This document shows, piece after piece, positions 7,925 through 17,991 of a stretch of 64,000 nucleotides of DNA. Position 1 is the stretch's first letter, and every line of letters begins with the position of its first letter. The stretch comes from PFJX01 sp963713085 (lineage in GTDB: Bacteria > Pseudomonadota > Gammaproteobacteria > Burkholderiales > Thiobacillaceae): the NCBI GenBank assembly GCA_963713085.1, contig CAVQKQ010000010.1, positions 80,047-144,046 of the forward strand, in the 5' to 3' direction. The notes beneath the pieces were generated by a model. The model was not told the DNA's origin and made no database searches. It worked only from the letters and a program-made list of their open reading frames with translations. A program made the position numbers and the translations under genes.

Positions 7925-10900
7925 ATGTTTGCCCGCCTGCGCAGCCTGCTCCTGAAAACCCCGGTTCTGATCGTACTGGGCCTGATCCTGGCCTATCTGC
8001 TGTTCGGCTGGTTCGGCTTCGAACCCCTGGTGAAATGGGCGGCGCCCAAGTACATCGCCGACAAGACCGGCCACAGCCTGACCCTGGCCGCCGCCAAGTT
8101 CGACCCCCTGGCCCTGTCCGTGGACCTGAAGGGCATGAAGCTGGCCGAACCCGACGGCAAGCCGTTGCTGGCATTCGACGAGCTGTTCGTGGACTTCGAG
8201 GCCAGTGGCCTGTTGCGGCGCGCATTTGCCTTCAAGGACATCCGCCTGGTGGGCGCGGATGCCCATCTGGTTCTGCTGCCGGATGGCAAGCTCAATTGGA
8301 CTGCCTTCCTGGAGGCCTTCAAGAGCGAGGATGAAGACGAGAACAAGGACCTGCCTCGCCTGCTCATCGATCGTATCGCCCTGGAAAAGGGCCGGGTGCA
8401 TTTCACCGACCGCAAGGTGGTGGAAGGCTACCAGGTCGAGCTGAATCCCATCGATTTCAAACTGACCGACCTGTCCACCCTGCCCGACGACAAGGGGGCC
8501 TATACCCTGGCGACCCGCACCGAGGCGGGGGCGCGCATCCGCTGGAAGGGCCAGTTTTCCCTCAACCCCGTGCTGGCCACGGGCGAACTGTCGGTGGACG
8601 ACCTGCAACTGGCCCGCGTCTGGCCTTACGTGCGCGACCGGCTCAACATGGACACCCCAGCGGGCGTGGCCGCCATGGGGCTGAACTACCGGGTGGCCTA
8701 TGACAACAAGCAGCTTGCGATCGTCCTCAATGATTTGGGCTTCAAGCTGGATGGCCTGCAACTGCGCGGCAAGGGAGAAGCCGAGCCGGCAGTGGCCCTG
8801 GACAGCCTGCAACTGACGGGGGGCAGATTCGATCTGCAGCGTCGCCGGCTGGATATCACCCAGGTGGCCCTGCAGGGTGGATACGTCCATGTTCAGCGCC
8901 GTGTGGACGGAAGCATCGATCTGACGGATTGGTTCCGACCCTCCGCGGAAAGCGCAGTGGTCCAGGCAAAGGTTGCCGGCCAGTCCAGCGCACCCGCGCA
9001 GCCCGTCCTGGTGCCGGTCGCCAAGGGCAATATGGACGACCTGAACGACATCCAGCCTGGCAGCGAGGTGCGCCTGGGAGGCTTGGCCTTCGCCTACAAA
9101 TCCACGAAGCTGCATCCGGACAGCCTGCCCCGCCTGGACAAGGTAATCCAGGCCATGCGGGACAACCCGGACCTGCGGGTGCGTATCGGCGGCCACACCG
9201 ACAGCGTCGGCAGCGAGCAGTACAACCTGCGCATGTCCGCCGCCCGGGCCGAATCGGTACGGGACTACCTGCTGAAGAAGGGCATTGCCACAGAGCGCAT
9301 CACCACGCGGGGGTATGGCGAGAGCCGTCCGGTGGCGGACAACGCCAGCGAGGCAGGACGCGCAGCCAACCGCCGGGTGGTATTGCACTTCCATCTGCCC
9401 GGCCAGAACCCGGACGGCACAGGCCCGGCGGGTGGGAATGCTGCAGGGGTATGGACCGTAAACCTGGACAATTTCATCCTGGACAATATGGGCGTGCGCT
9501 ATCGCGATACTAGTTTCGCATCGCCCCTGAGTGCCGAGGTGGGCAACGTGAAGGTGGGATTCAAGGCCCAGGCCCAGGCCGGCGGCGGAGCGCCTCAGGC
9601 CAAGGTCGAAGGGTTTGGGGTCGATCTGTCGGGCATCAACCTCGTCTCCGCGGCCAGTCCCCAGCCGCTGCTGGTGTTGGGCGGGGTGGTCCTGGAGGGG
9701 GGGCGGCTGGACCTGGCCGCCCGAGAGGCCGGCATTGCCCGGATCGCCCTGGTCGACGGCAAGGTGGAAGCGGAACGTGACACCCAGGGCCGCATCCCAC
9801 TGGTTGAGGCGTTCAAGCCCACCACTGAAGGACATGCCGCACAGGCCGTTGCGACCAATGGGGAAGCAGCACCCTGGAAATACCGCCTGGACAAGCTGGA
9901 ACTCTCAGGCTTCGAAGTGGCGGCCCGAGATCGAAGCGTGAGCCCGGCTGCCGGTCTGACCCTGCAGCAGATCCAGGCCAGCGTGGCGGGCCTGAGCCAG
10001 AATATGCAGGCCAGCCTGCCGGTGAAACTCAGGCTGCATGTCAAGGAGGGCGGGGCATTTCAGGCCGACGGCAAGGCGGTGATTGCAAACCGCGCCGGCA
10101 AGGCCGCGGCGGACCTGCGCCTCAAACTCAGCAATTTGGGCCTGAGGCCGGCGCAGTCCTACCTCAGCCAGGTCGCCAACCTCACCCTGGCGTCGGGCGC
10201 GGCCTCCGCGTCCGGCCATCTGAAATACGATGGCACGCTGAAGTTCGACGGCGGCTTCCAGGTGGTGGACCTGCTGCTGAACGAGTTGGACGGCGGCGCC
10301 CGCTTCCTGGCCTGGAAGCGCCTGGAGAGCGACAGCGTGAGCTACCGGCCCGAGGCTCTCAACATCGAGGAGCTCAAGCTGGACGGCCTGGGGGCCAAGC
10401 TGGTGATCTACAAGGACAAGACGGTCAATCTGAAAAAGATCCTCAAGGCCCGGACGCCGCCGCCTGCCAGTGCTGCGTCCGCGGTCAAGAAGGACGAACC
10501 GGCCACCCGCATGACCATCGACCGCATCCGCGTGGAGAACGGCGAGATGGACTTCGCCGACCTTTCCCTGGCCCTGCCCTTCGGCGCCCGCATTCACGAC
10601 TTCAAGGGCAGCTTCAACGGCATTTCCACCAAGCCCGGCAGCGTGGCCCAATTGGAACTGGACGGCCTGGTGGACGAGTACGGCTTGGCGCGGGCGGTGG
10701 GCCAGCTGGACCTGTTCGATCCCACGGCCTTCATGGACATCAACGTGGTGTTCCGCAATGTGGAGATGACCCGGCTGACGCCCTATACAGCCACCTTCGT
10801 GGGACGCAAGATCGATTCCGGCAAGCTGTCCCTGGACCTGGAATACAAGATCAAGGACCGCCAACTGCTGGGCGAGAACCAGATCATCATGGACCAGCTG

Positions 10901-11809
10901 ACCCTGGGCGAGCGGGTGGAGAGCCCCACCGCCAAGAACCTGCCCCTGGATCTGGCCCTGGCCATCCTCAAGGACAGCGATGGCAAGATAGACTTGGGCC
11001 TGCCGGTGTCGGGCAGCCTGGACGATCCCCAGTTCAGCTACGGCCGCATCATCTGGAAGGCCATCACCAACATCATCGGCAAGATCGTCACGGCTCCGTT
11101 CCGGGCACTGGGCGCCCTGTTCGGCGGCGGTGGCGAGAAGCTGGAGAAGATCGCCTTCGAGGCCGGCGAGGCGAGTCTGACGCCACCGGAAAAGGAAAAA
11201 TTCAAGCAGATCGCCAAGATCCTCACCAAGCGCCCGGGCCTGGCTCTGACCATCCATCCCGCCTGGTCCGAGCAGATCGACCGGCCCGCCATCAAGGAGC
11301 GCCAGCTGCGCCGTGCCGTGCTGGAACAGATGGGCGTGAAGCTGGCGCCGGACGAGGAACCCGGTCCCATCTCCACCGCCAACGCCAAGACCCGCGCGGC
11401 TCTGGAAGCCCTCTACGCCAAGCGTTTCGGCGACGAGGCGTGGACCGGCCTCGAGGCCAAGTGGCGCCAGGCCAACCCGGACAAGAAGCAGGAATCCGGC
11501 GCCGGCAAGATGCTGTCCCGGCTCAAGGGCCTGTTCAAGAAGGAAGAGCCCCTGTCCGCCGACGACCTGGCCCTGCTCAAGGGGGCGGACCTCCATGCCC
11601 TGCTGTACGACCGTCTGCTGGGCAAGCAGACGGTCAGCGATGCCGTTCTGGGCGAGCTGGCCCGGCAGCGGGGGCAGGCCATCCTGAGCGGGCTGACCGC
11701 ATTGGGGACGCCTGCCGAACGGGTCAATGTAGCCCCGGCGGAGAAATTCGACGGGGAGGGCAGGGAGATACCCGCCCGCATGGAATTGGGGGTCGCCAAG
11801 GCGAAGTAG
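7925..11809 (+). CDS. DUF748 (AsmA-like) envelope protein with an internal OmpA domain
   Basis: A 1294-residue protein with an N-terminal transmembrane anchor (about 13-32) and long AsmA/DUF748 beta-repeat regions, as in bridge-like lipid-transfer proteins. Landmarks include DFEASGLLRRAFAFKDIRL near 83-101 and, at the C-terminal end, GSLDDPQFSYGRIIWKA. Between about residues 375 and 490 sits a complete OmpA peptidoglycan-binding domain (GGHTDSVGSEQYNLRMSAARA, TRGYGES, AANRRVV), flanked by Pro/Ala/Gly linkers exactly where DUF748 proteins normally have a short loop. AGGAG lies just upstream of ATG. It is the first gene after the SpmAB-like operon, 58 bp away, and is probably transcribed separately. 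Confidence 0.85.
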   Translation: MFARLRSLLLKTPVLIVLGLILAYLLFGWFGFEPLVKWAAPKYIADKTGHSLTLAAAKFDPLALSVDLKGMKLAEPDGKPLLAFDELFVDFEASGLLRRAFAFKDIRLVGADAHLVLLPDGKLNWTAFLEAFKSEDEDENKDLPRLLIDRIALEKGRVHFTDRKVVEGYQVELNPIDFKLTDLSTLPDDKGAYTLATRTEAGARIRWKGQFSLNPVLATGELSVDDLQLARVWPYVRDRLNMDTPAGVAAMGLNYRVAYDNKQLAIVLNDLGFKLDGLQLRGKGEAEPAVALDSLQLTGGRFDLQRRRLDITQVALQGGYVHVQRRVDGSIDLTDWFRPSAESAVVQAKVAGQSSAPAQPVLVPVAKGNMDDLNDIQPGSEVRLGGLAFAYKSTKLHPDSLPRLDKVIQAMRDNPDLRVRIGGHTDSVGSEQYNLRMSAARAESVRDYLLKKGIATERITTRGYGESRPVADNASEAGRAANRRVVLHFHLPGQNPDGTGPAGGNAAGVWTVNLDNFILDNMGVRYRDTSFASPLSAEVGNVKVGFKAQAQAGGGAPQAKVEGFGVDLSGINLVSAASPQPLLVLGGVVLEGGRLDLAAREAGIARIALVDGKVEAERDTQGRIPLVEAFKPTTEGHAAQAVATNGEAAPWKYRLDKLELSGFEVAARDRSVSPAAGLTLQQIQASVAGLSQNMQASLPVKLRLHVKEGGAFQADGKAVIANRAGKAAADLRLKLSNLGLRPAQSYLSQVANLTLASGAASASGHLKYDGTLKFDGGFQVVDLLLNELDGGARFLAWKRLESDSVSYRPEALNIEELKLDGLGAKLVIYKDKTVNLKKILKARTPPPASAASAVKKDEPATRMTIDRIRVENGEMDFADLSLALPFGARIHDFKGSFNGISTKPGSVAQLELDGLVDEYGLARAVGQLDLFDPTAFMDINVVFRNVEMTRLTPYTATFVGRKIDSGKLSLDLEYKIKDRQLLGENQIIMDQLTLGERVESPTAKNLPLDLALAILKDSDGKIDLGLPVSGSLDDPQFSYGRIIWKAITNIIGKIVTAPFRALGALFGGGGEKLEKIAFEAGEASLTPPEKEKFKQIAKILTKRPGLALTIHPAWSEQIDRPAIKERQLRRAVLEQMGVKLAPDEEPGPISTANAKTRAALEALYAKRFGDEAWTGLEAKWRQANPDKKQESGAGKMLSRLKGLFKKEEPLSADDLALLKGADLHALLYDRLLGKQTVSDAVLGELARQRGQAILSGLTALGTPAERVNVAPAEKFDGEGREIPARMELGVAKAK

Positions 11810-11922
11810 CCCGCGCTGCGCTTAATCGGAGCCGGGAGGAAGGAGGGGATACGGGGTGGATGTCATAATGCGGTCATCCCGATCCGCCAACCTCTCCACG
11901 CTTTTCTTTTCGGCACGCGCCC

Positions 11923-13404
11923 ATGCAGGAATACCAGACCCTAGCCGCCATCGATCTCGGCTCCAACTCTTTCCATTTGCAGGTTGGCAGGGTGGAAGGG
12001 GAGCAGCTTTTCTACCTGGACGCCATCAAGGAGCCGGTGCGCCTGGCGGCGGGCCTGACCGCCAGAAAGAACCTGGATGCCGCTTCCCAGGCCCGCGCCC
12101 TCGACTGTCTGTCCCGCTTCGGTGAACGCCTGCAGGGCATGCCCGCCGGCGCGGTGCGGGCGGTGGGCACCTCCGCCCTGAGGGTGGCGAAGAACTCCTC
12201 TGTTTTCCTGGCCAAGGCGCGCCAGGCCCTGGGCTTCGAGATCGAGATCGTGGCCGGCCGGGAAGAGGCGCGGCTGATCTATCTGGGCGTGTCCCACAGC
12301 CTGCCCCTGACCCAGGCCCCCCGCCTGGTGGTGGATATCGGCGGCGGTTCCACGGAATGCATCATCGGCACCGGCTACGAGCCCCAGGATCGGGAAAGCC
12401 TGCGCATGGGCTGCGTGGTGTTCTCCAGGCAGTTTTTTCCAGCGGGAAGGGTGGACAAGGCCGCCATGAAGGCGGCTGAAACCGCGGCCATGATCGAGAC
12501 CCAGGTGGTGGCGAGCCTGTTTCGCGCGGGCAGTTGGGAAGAGGCGGTAGGCTCGTCCGGTACGGCCAAGGCCCTGGGGGAGATCTGCCGGCTGAACGGC
12601 TATTCGGACGGGGCCATCACACTGGACGGCCTGAAATGGCTGCGCGAGCGCCTGATCAAGACGGGATCGGCGAAGCGCCTGGATATCCCCGGCCTCAAGG
12701 CCGATCGCAAGCCGGTCATTGCCGGCGGGTTGGCGGTGATGCTGGCGCTGTTCCAGGAATTGGGCATCGAGACCATGACCGCCGCCCAGGGGGCCATGCG
12801 CGAAGGCATCCTGCAGGACCTGCTGGGCCGGGTCCATGACCACGACATGCGCGACGTCACCATCGCCCAGTTTCAGCGGCGCTATCGGGTGGACACCCGC
12901 CAGGCCGCCCGGGTCGAAAGGCTGGCCATCGAGCTTTGCAAGTATCTGGAAGCCTGCGGCGACGAGGATGCGCTGCGCTTCCTGTCCTGGGCCGCCCGGA
13001 TGCACGAAATCGGCATATCCATCGCCCACTCCGGGTTGCACAAGCATGGCGCCTATATCCTGGAAAACGCCGACATGCCCGGCTTTTCCCGCCGCGACCA
13101 GTCCCGTCTGGCGGCGCTGGTGCGGGCCAGCCGGGGCGGGTTGAGCAAGCTCGGCCTAGCCGTCGACGATTCCCTCTGGCCCTTGATCCTGTGTCTGCGC
13201 CTGGCGGTCCTGCTCAATACCAGCCGCAGCGACGCGGTAAGCGACTCGGTTCGCCTGGAATGCCGGGCGGGGACCTGCGAACTGTATCTGCCCGGCGACT
13301 GGCTGAGAAACAACCCGTTGACCCAGGCTGTGCTGGAGGAGGAACTGCGGAATTGGTCGGCGGTGTCGCCGGTGGTGCGCCTGGCCGGCCTGCGGGAATC
13401 GTGA
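11923..13404 (+). CDS. ppx: Exopolyphosphatase (Ppx/GppA family)
   Basis: A 493-residue ASKHA-fold enzyme that removes terminal phosphate from polyphosphate (or the pppGpp 5'-phosphate). AIDLGSNSFHL is at about 9-18, the second phosphate loop VVDIGGGSTE at 136-145, and a C-terminal HD-like helical domain carries ARMHEIGISIAHSGLHKHG. Linkage to ppk and to a CYTH-CHAD protein favours polyphosphate as substrate. Convergent with ppk. Confidence 0.95.
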   Translation: MQEYQTLAAIDLGSNSFHLQVGRVEGEQLFYLDAIKEPVRLAAGLTARKNLDAASQARALDCLSRFGERLQGMPAGAVRAVGTSALRVAKNSSVFLAKARQALGFEIEIVAGREEARLIYLGVSHSLPLTQAPRLVVDIGGGSTECIIGTGYEPQDRESLRMGCVVFSRQFFPAGRVDKAAMKAAETAAMIETQVVASLFRAGSWEEAVGSSGTAKALGEICRLNGYSDGAITLDGLKWLRERLIKTGSAKRLDIPGLKADRKPVIAGGLAVMLALFQELGIETMTAAQGAMREGILQDLLGRVHDHDMRDVTIAQFQRRYRVDTRQAARVERLAIELCKYLEACGDEDALRFLSWAARMHEIGISIAHSGLHKHGAYILENADMPGFSRRDQSRLAALVRASRGGLSKLGLAVDDSLWPLILCLRLAVLLNTSRSDAVSDSVRLECRAGTCELYLPGDWLRNNPLTQAVLEEELRNWSAVSPVVRLAGLRES

Positions 13405-13458
13405 GCCGGGGCATGCTGGCGCCACCGGGTCGGCCGGCCCGGCGACACACTGGCTTCT

Positions 13459-15525
13459 TCAGCTCTTGGCCGCCAGCACGCTGAGCAGGAATGCCTGGGC
13501 GTCGAAGGCCTTGCCGCGCCGGGCCCGGCGCTTGTAGCTGCCGTCAGGCAGCATTTCCCAGGCCCGCACGTTGTCCTTGAGGTAGGGTTTCAGGCTTTCG
13601 TTGACGACCCGGCGCTTGAGTTTCGGGTCCAGCAACGGGAAGCCGGTCTCGATGCGGCGGAAGAAGTTCCGGTCCATCCAGTCGGCGCTGGCCAGCCAGA
13701 CGTCCTCCTTGCCGCCGTTCCAGAAATAGAACACCCGGTGGTGCTCCAGGAAGCGGCCGATGATGGAGCGCACCCGGATATTGTCCGACACCCCCGGGAT
13801 GCCCGGCTTCAGGGCGCACACGCCGCGCACGATCAGGTCCACCTGGACACCGGCCTGTGATGCTTCGTACAGGGCGGCGATGATCCTGGGCTCCAGCAGG
13901 GAGTTCATCTTGGCGACGATGATCGCCTTCTCGCCCCGCGCGGCCCGCTCCGTCTCGGCGCGGATGGCCTGGATCATGCGCGGATGCAGGGTGAAGGGCG
14001 ATTGCAGCAGCAGGGTGTGCTCGTGGGCCCGGCCCAGGCCGGTGAGTTGCATGAACACGTCGTTCACGTCCTGGCAAAGGTCCGGCTGGCAGGTCATCAG
14101 GCCGAAGTCCGTGTACATGCGCGCGGTACGCGGGTGGTAGTTGCCGGTGCCGAGGTGGGCGTAGCGCTTCAGCTTGCCGTTTTCCCGACGCACCACCATG
14201 GCCAGCTTGGCGTGGGTCTTGTAGCCCACCACGCCGTAGACGACATGGGCGCCGGCCTTTTCCAGCTGTTCCGCCCAGTTGATGTTGGCCTCCTCGTCGA
14301 ACCTGGCCAGCAGTTCCACCACGGCGGTGACTTCCTTGCCACGCTGGGCGGCGGCGATGAGCTGGCGCATCAGTTCGGAATCGGTGCCGGTACGGTAGAC
14401 GGTCTGCTTGATGGCCAGGACGTCCGGGTCCTCGGCGGCCTGGCGGATGAAGTCGATGACCGGCTGGAACGACTGGTAGGGATGGTGCAACAGGATGTCG
14501 CCCTTGGTGATGGTCTTGAAGATGTCGTCGGACTTGACCAGGGCGACCGGCAGCCCTTGCGTCACCGGCGGGAACTTCAGATCGGGCCGGTCCACCCGGT
14601 CCGGCACCGCCATGAGCCGCACCAGATTCACCGGGCCGTTGACCTGATAGAGATCGTCGCCGCCGAGGCCGAACTGCTGGAGCAGGTACTGGGACATCTC
14701 CTCCGAACAGTTGTCCGCCACTTCCAGGCGCACGGCGTTGCCGAAATGGCGATGGGGCAGTTCGCCTTGGAGTTGCTCCCGCAGGTTCTTGTTTTCCTCC
14801 TCGTCGACGAACAGGTCGGAATTGCGGGTGGCCCGGAACTGGTAGCAGCCCAGCACCTCCATGCCGGTGAACAGCTCGCCCACATGGGCGTGGAGGATGG
14901 AGGAGAGGAACACGAAACCGTACTCGCACCCGGCGATCTCGGCGGGCATCTGGATGAAGCGGGGCAGGCTGCGGGGCGCCTGGACCACGGCGCGGCCGGA
15001 GTTGCGCCCGAAGGCGTCCTTGCCCGACAACTCCACGGCGAAGTTCAGGCTCTTGTTGAGCACGTTGGGAAAGGGGTGGGACGGATCCAGGCCGATGGGC
15101 GTCAGCACCGGCATCAGGTCGTTGAAGAAGAAGTCCCTGATCCAGGCGGTCTGGGCCGGGTTCCAGTGGGTGCGGCGCAGAAAGCGGATGTCACGCTCGG
15201 CCATGGCCGGCAGCACGGACTTGTTCAATACCTCGTATTGCCGGGCCACCATGGCGTGGGCGGTCGTCGAAACCTCCTTGAAGACCTGGCGCGCGGTCAT
15301 GCCGTCGGAGCCCACATGGTGCGGATTGAGGCGGATCTGTTCCTTCAGGCCGGCCACCCGGATCTCGAAAAACTCATCCATGTTGCTGGACAGGATGCAT
15401 AGAAAGCGCAGGCGTTCCAGCAGGGGGGTGGCGGTATCCTCGGCCTGGGCCAGTACCCGGCGGTTGAATTCCAGGAGTCCCAATTCACGGTTGATGAGGT
15501 ATTCAGGTTGCGGCAGATGGCTCAT
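13459..15525 (-). CDS. ppk: Polyphosphate kinase 1
   Basis: PPK1 of 688 residues, which reversibly polymerises ATP gamma-phosphate into polyphosphate. N-terminal signature LINRELGLLEFNRRVL is followed by SSNMDEFFEIRVAGLKEQ; the phosphorylated histidine is His438 in YKTHAKLAMV, with the second conserved His457 in RYAHLGTGNYH. Length and motifs match E. coli PPK1. I chose ATG 15525; a GTG at 15543 would add six residues and neither has a good ribosome binding site. It faces ppx and is divergent from the CYTH-CHAD gene, 80 bp away. Confidence 0.97.
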   Translation of the reverse strand: MSHLPQPEYLINRELGLLEFNRRVLAQAEDTATPLLERLRFLCILSSNMDEFFEIRVAGLKEQIRLNPHHVGSDGMTARQVFKEVSTTAHAMVARQYEVLNKSVLPAMAERDIRFLRRTHWNPAQTAWIRDFFFNDLMPVLTPIGLDPSHPFPNVLNKSLNFAVELSGKDAFGRNSGRAVVQAPRSLPRFIQMPAEIAGCEYGFVFLSSILHAHVGELFTGMEVLGCYQFRATRNSDLFVDEEENKNLREQLQGELPHRHFGNAVRLEVADNCSEEMSQYLLQQFGLGGDDLYQVNGPVNLVRLMAVPDRVDRPDLKFPPVTQGLPVALVKSDDIFKTITKGDILLHHPYQSFQPVIDFIRQAAEDPDVLAIKQTVYRTGTDSELMRQLIAAAQRGKEVTAVVELLARFDEEANINWAEQLEKAGAHVVYGVVGYKTHAKLAMVVRRENGKLKRYAHLGTGNYHPRTARMYTDFGLMTCQPDLCQDVNDVFMQLTGLGRAHEHTLLLQSPFTLHPRMIQAIRAETERAARGEKAIIVAKMNSLLEPRIIAALYEASQAGVQVDLIVRGVCALKPGIPGVSDNIRVRSIIGRFLEHHRVFYFWNGGKEDVWLASADWMDRNFFRRIETGFPLLDPKLKRRVVNESLKPYLKDNVRAWEMLPDGSYKRRARRGKAFDAQAFLLSVLAAKS

Positions 15526-15605
15526 GGAGGCGGGCTGTAACACGAAATATTAAACCTGATGCTAACCTCAAAGCCCGGCCGTCTTCTATCGCACCCCGTC
15601 ATCCC

Positions 15606-17075
15606 ATGGAAATAGAACTCAAGCTGGCACTGGATCCCCGCGATCTTCCCAGGCTGAAGCGACATCCGGCCCTGTCGGGGGCCAAGCCCCAGTTCCGCAC
15701 CCTGCACAGCGTTTACTACGACACCCCGGACTTCGCCCTGATGGGGCGCGGCATCGCCTATCGCCTGCGCCGGGTGGGCTACCACTGGGTGCAGACGGTG
15801 AAGGCAGAGTCGGCGTCGGTGGGGGCCCTGTCCAGCCGTCCCGAGTGGGAAGTGCAAGTGGCGGACAACCAGCCGGATTTCAGCGTGCTGCCGCCGGAAG
15901 CCCTAGCCTGTTTCGACGGCGTCGACCACACCCTGCTGGCGCCCGTCTTCATTACTGAGTTCAAACGCCAGACCTGGCAGATCGAGATAGGCGAAACCCG
16001 CGCCGAGGTGGCCGTGGACGTGGGGCAAATTCTGGCCGGAGAGTGCAAGGCAGGGTTGTGCGAGGTGGAAATCGAGCTCAAGTCGGGCCTGCCCGTCGAC
16101 TTGTTCGATCTGGCCCTGAGGCTTCATGGCGACGTGCCCTTGCTGGTGGAGCCGCGCAGCAAGGCGGCCCGGGGCTATGCTCTTGCGGGCGCCTATCTGC
16201 CCGCGCCGGTCAAGGCGATCCAGCCACCCCTGACGCCGCGCATGCCGGCCGGCGAGGCCTGGCGCGCCATCGTACGGGCGGCCCTGACCCAGGCCACGGC
16301 CAATGTGCCGGGTTTTCTCGCGGAGCCGGAAAATATCGAATACCTGCATCAGCTGCGTGTCGCCTTGCGCCGTCTGCGGGTGGCGGCAAGCCTGGCAAAA
16401 GGCCTTGGACTGGACCGTCCGGGTTGGGAAAACGGATTGCGGGACGTGATGCATAAACTGAATCCGGCCCGGGATTGGGATGTCTTTCTGGAGGGGACCT
16501 TGCCCCGGGCGACAGAGGTCTTCGAGAACGATGCCATCGGCGAGCCCTTGCTCCATCAGATCCAACAGACGGCGGCGAAAGCGCGCCAACTCGCCCAGGA
16601 CGCCGTGGTCGCCCCGGAGTTCACCCGGCTCATCATGGAAATAGGCAGGGGGCTGCTGGATCCCGTCGACGTCGATTCCACCGCCAAGGCCTGGTCGGCC
16701 CATGTCCTGGAAGAACGATGGAAAGACCTGCACAAGCGGGGCAGGAAAATAACCAAGCTGGGCCCGGGCGGGCGCCATGAGGTGCGTATCGCCGCCAAGC
16801 GGATGCGCTATGCCGCCGAGGCCTTCGACGTGCTCTACGGCAAGCGCGCCAGGAAATATCTGGTGTGCCTCGCCGCGCTCCAGGATGGGCTCGGGTTGGC
16901 CAACGACGTGGCGATGGCCAGCCAATTGCTGCGCGGGATAGGGGGCAGACACCCGCAACTGGCCTTCGACTGCGGCCGCATCGTCGGCATGCTGGTGGTC
17001 ATGGCCCGGAACCATGGCGATCTTGCCGGGCGGCAATGGCGGGATTTGCTCGAAGCTCCCTTGTTCTGGCGCTGA
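15606..17075 (+). CDS. CYTH-CHAD domain protein
   Basis: A 489-residue protein with an N-terminal CYTH/triphosphate-tunnel domain (ExExK at Glu2-Glu4-Lys6; about 1-200) and a C-terminal CHAD helical domain (about 215-489) rich in conserved His/Arg/Lys, for example LHQLRVALRRLRVA and HEVRIAAKRMRYAAEAF. CHAD domains bind polyphosphate and target granules, and CYTH enzymes hydrolyse triphosphate or polyphosphate, so a role in polyphosphate metabolism fits the ppk/ppx neighbours. The direct substrate is inferred. Confidence 0.93.
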   Translation: MEIELKLALDPRDLPRLKRHPALSGAKPQFRTLHSVYYDTPDFALMGRGIAYRLRRVGYHWVQTVKAESASVGALSSRPEWEVQVADNQPDFSVLPPEALACFDGVDHTLLAPVFITEFKRQTWQIEIGETRAEVAVDVGQILAGECKAGLCEVEIELKSGLPVDLFDLALRLHGDVPLLVEPRSKAARGYALAGAYLPAPVKAIQPPLTPRMPAGEAWRAIVRAALTQATANVPGFLAEPENIEYLHQLRVALRRLRVAASLAKGLGLDRPGWENGLRDVMHKLNPARDWDVFLEGTLPRATEVFENDAIGEPLLHQIQQTAAKARQLAQDAVVAPEFTRLIMEIGRGLLDPVDVDSTAKAWSAHVLEERWKDLHKRGRKITKLGPGGRHEVRIAAKRMRYAAEAFDVLYGKRARKYLVCLAALQDGLGLANDVAMASQLLRGIGGRHPQLAFDCGRIVGMLVVMARNHGDLAGRQWRDLLEAPLFWR

Positions 17076-17082
17076 CGGCCGG

Positions 17083-17931
17083 TCAAACCCGGTCCTGCCA
17101 CCTGAGGCCGTTCAATACCGCCCTGGCGGTAATGGCCACCTCCGAGGCGGTGAGGCCCACCGGACCGCGTCCGGCATCGAGGGCATTATCCGCGGCCGTG
17201 CCGTGTATCCACACCCCGGTCACCGCGGCTTCTTCCGTGCCCAGGCCCTGTGCGACCAGGGCGGCGATGATGCCGGTCAGAACGTCGCCCATGCCGGGGG
17301 CCGCCATGCCGGGGTTGCCTGTCGCATTGCGCCATACGGGTTGGCCATGGCGATGGATCAGGGTGCCCGCGCCTTTCAGGACGATACATGCGGGATAGCG
17401 CTTGGCCAGTTTCCGGATGGCGCTTTCCCGGTCAGCCTGGACGGCCGCCGTGGCCACGCCGAGCAGGCGTCCCGCCTCCCCGGGGTGGGGCGTGAGCAGC
17501 GTGGGCGAGCCACGCGCCGCCAGACGTTCCTGAAGTTCGACCTCCTGGGCGATCAGATTCAGGCCGTCCGCGTCCAGGAGCAATGGGTAGTCCACCGCCA
17601 GGGCGCGCTCCAGCCACTGGCGGGCGCCCCCCGAGCGGCCCATGCCCGGGCCCGCCACCAGGCAGGCCGGCGTGGGGAGTTGCAGGGCCCGTTCCGGCGT
17701 GCCGACCATGAGTTCTGGCGTGGCTGGATCGAAGCAGACAGCTTCGTCCAGCAGGCCAACATAGACACGTCCCGCTCCGCATAGCAAGGCGGCGCGCGAG
17801 GCCAGCAATGCGGCCCCGACCATACCGGGGGCTCCCCCAAGGACGCCGACCCCGCCGTAATCGCCCTTATGGCAATTGTCGGGTCGGGTCGGCAGTGGGG
17901 TGGGAGTGGCGATTTCCTGTGTTCCAAACAT
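17083..17931 (-). CDS. nnrD: NAD(P)H-hydrate dehydratase
   Basis: ADP/ATP-dependent NAD(P)H-hydrate dehydratase (YjeF C-terminal/CARKD domain), 282 residues. It repairs hydrated NAD(P)H. Motifs: GDYGGVGVLGG near the N-terminus, LLDADGLN, LTPHPGEAGRLLG, VLKGAGTLI and the catalytic GNPGMAAPGMGDVLTGII. The usual N-terminal epimerase half (NnrE) is absent here, so this is a stand-alone dehydratase. The start at 17931 is chosen because the family fold begins there, although the frame stays open to 18204. Convergent with the CYTH-CHAD gene, 7 bp apart. Confidence 0.93.
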   Translation of the reverse strand: MFGTQEIATPTPLPTRPDNCHKGDYGGVGVLGGAPGMVGAALLASRAALLCGAGRVYVGLLDEAVCFDPATPELMVGTPERALQLPTPACLVAGPGMGRSGGARQWLERALAVDYPLLLDADGLNLIAQEVELQERLAARGSPTLLTPHPGEAGRLLGVATAAVQADRESAIRKLAKRYPACIVLKGAGTLIHRHGQPVWRNATGNPGMAAPGMGDVLTGIIAALVAQGLGTEEAAVTGVWIHGTAADNALDAGRGPVGLTASEVAITARAVLNGLRWQDRV

Positions 17932-17991
17932 GGTTTTCTTTTCTAAACAAACGCCTATAAATGCATTACAGACCAATGGAAGGAGGATGTC

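Noticed and set aside
7814..11596. Two very long minus-strand open frames across the DUF748 gene
   Set aside because: They lie antisense to a continuous, motif-rich envelope protein and contain no recognisable fold.
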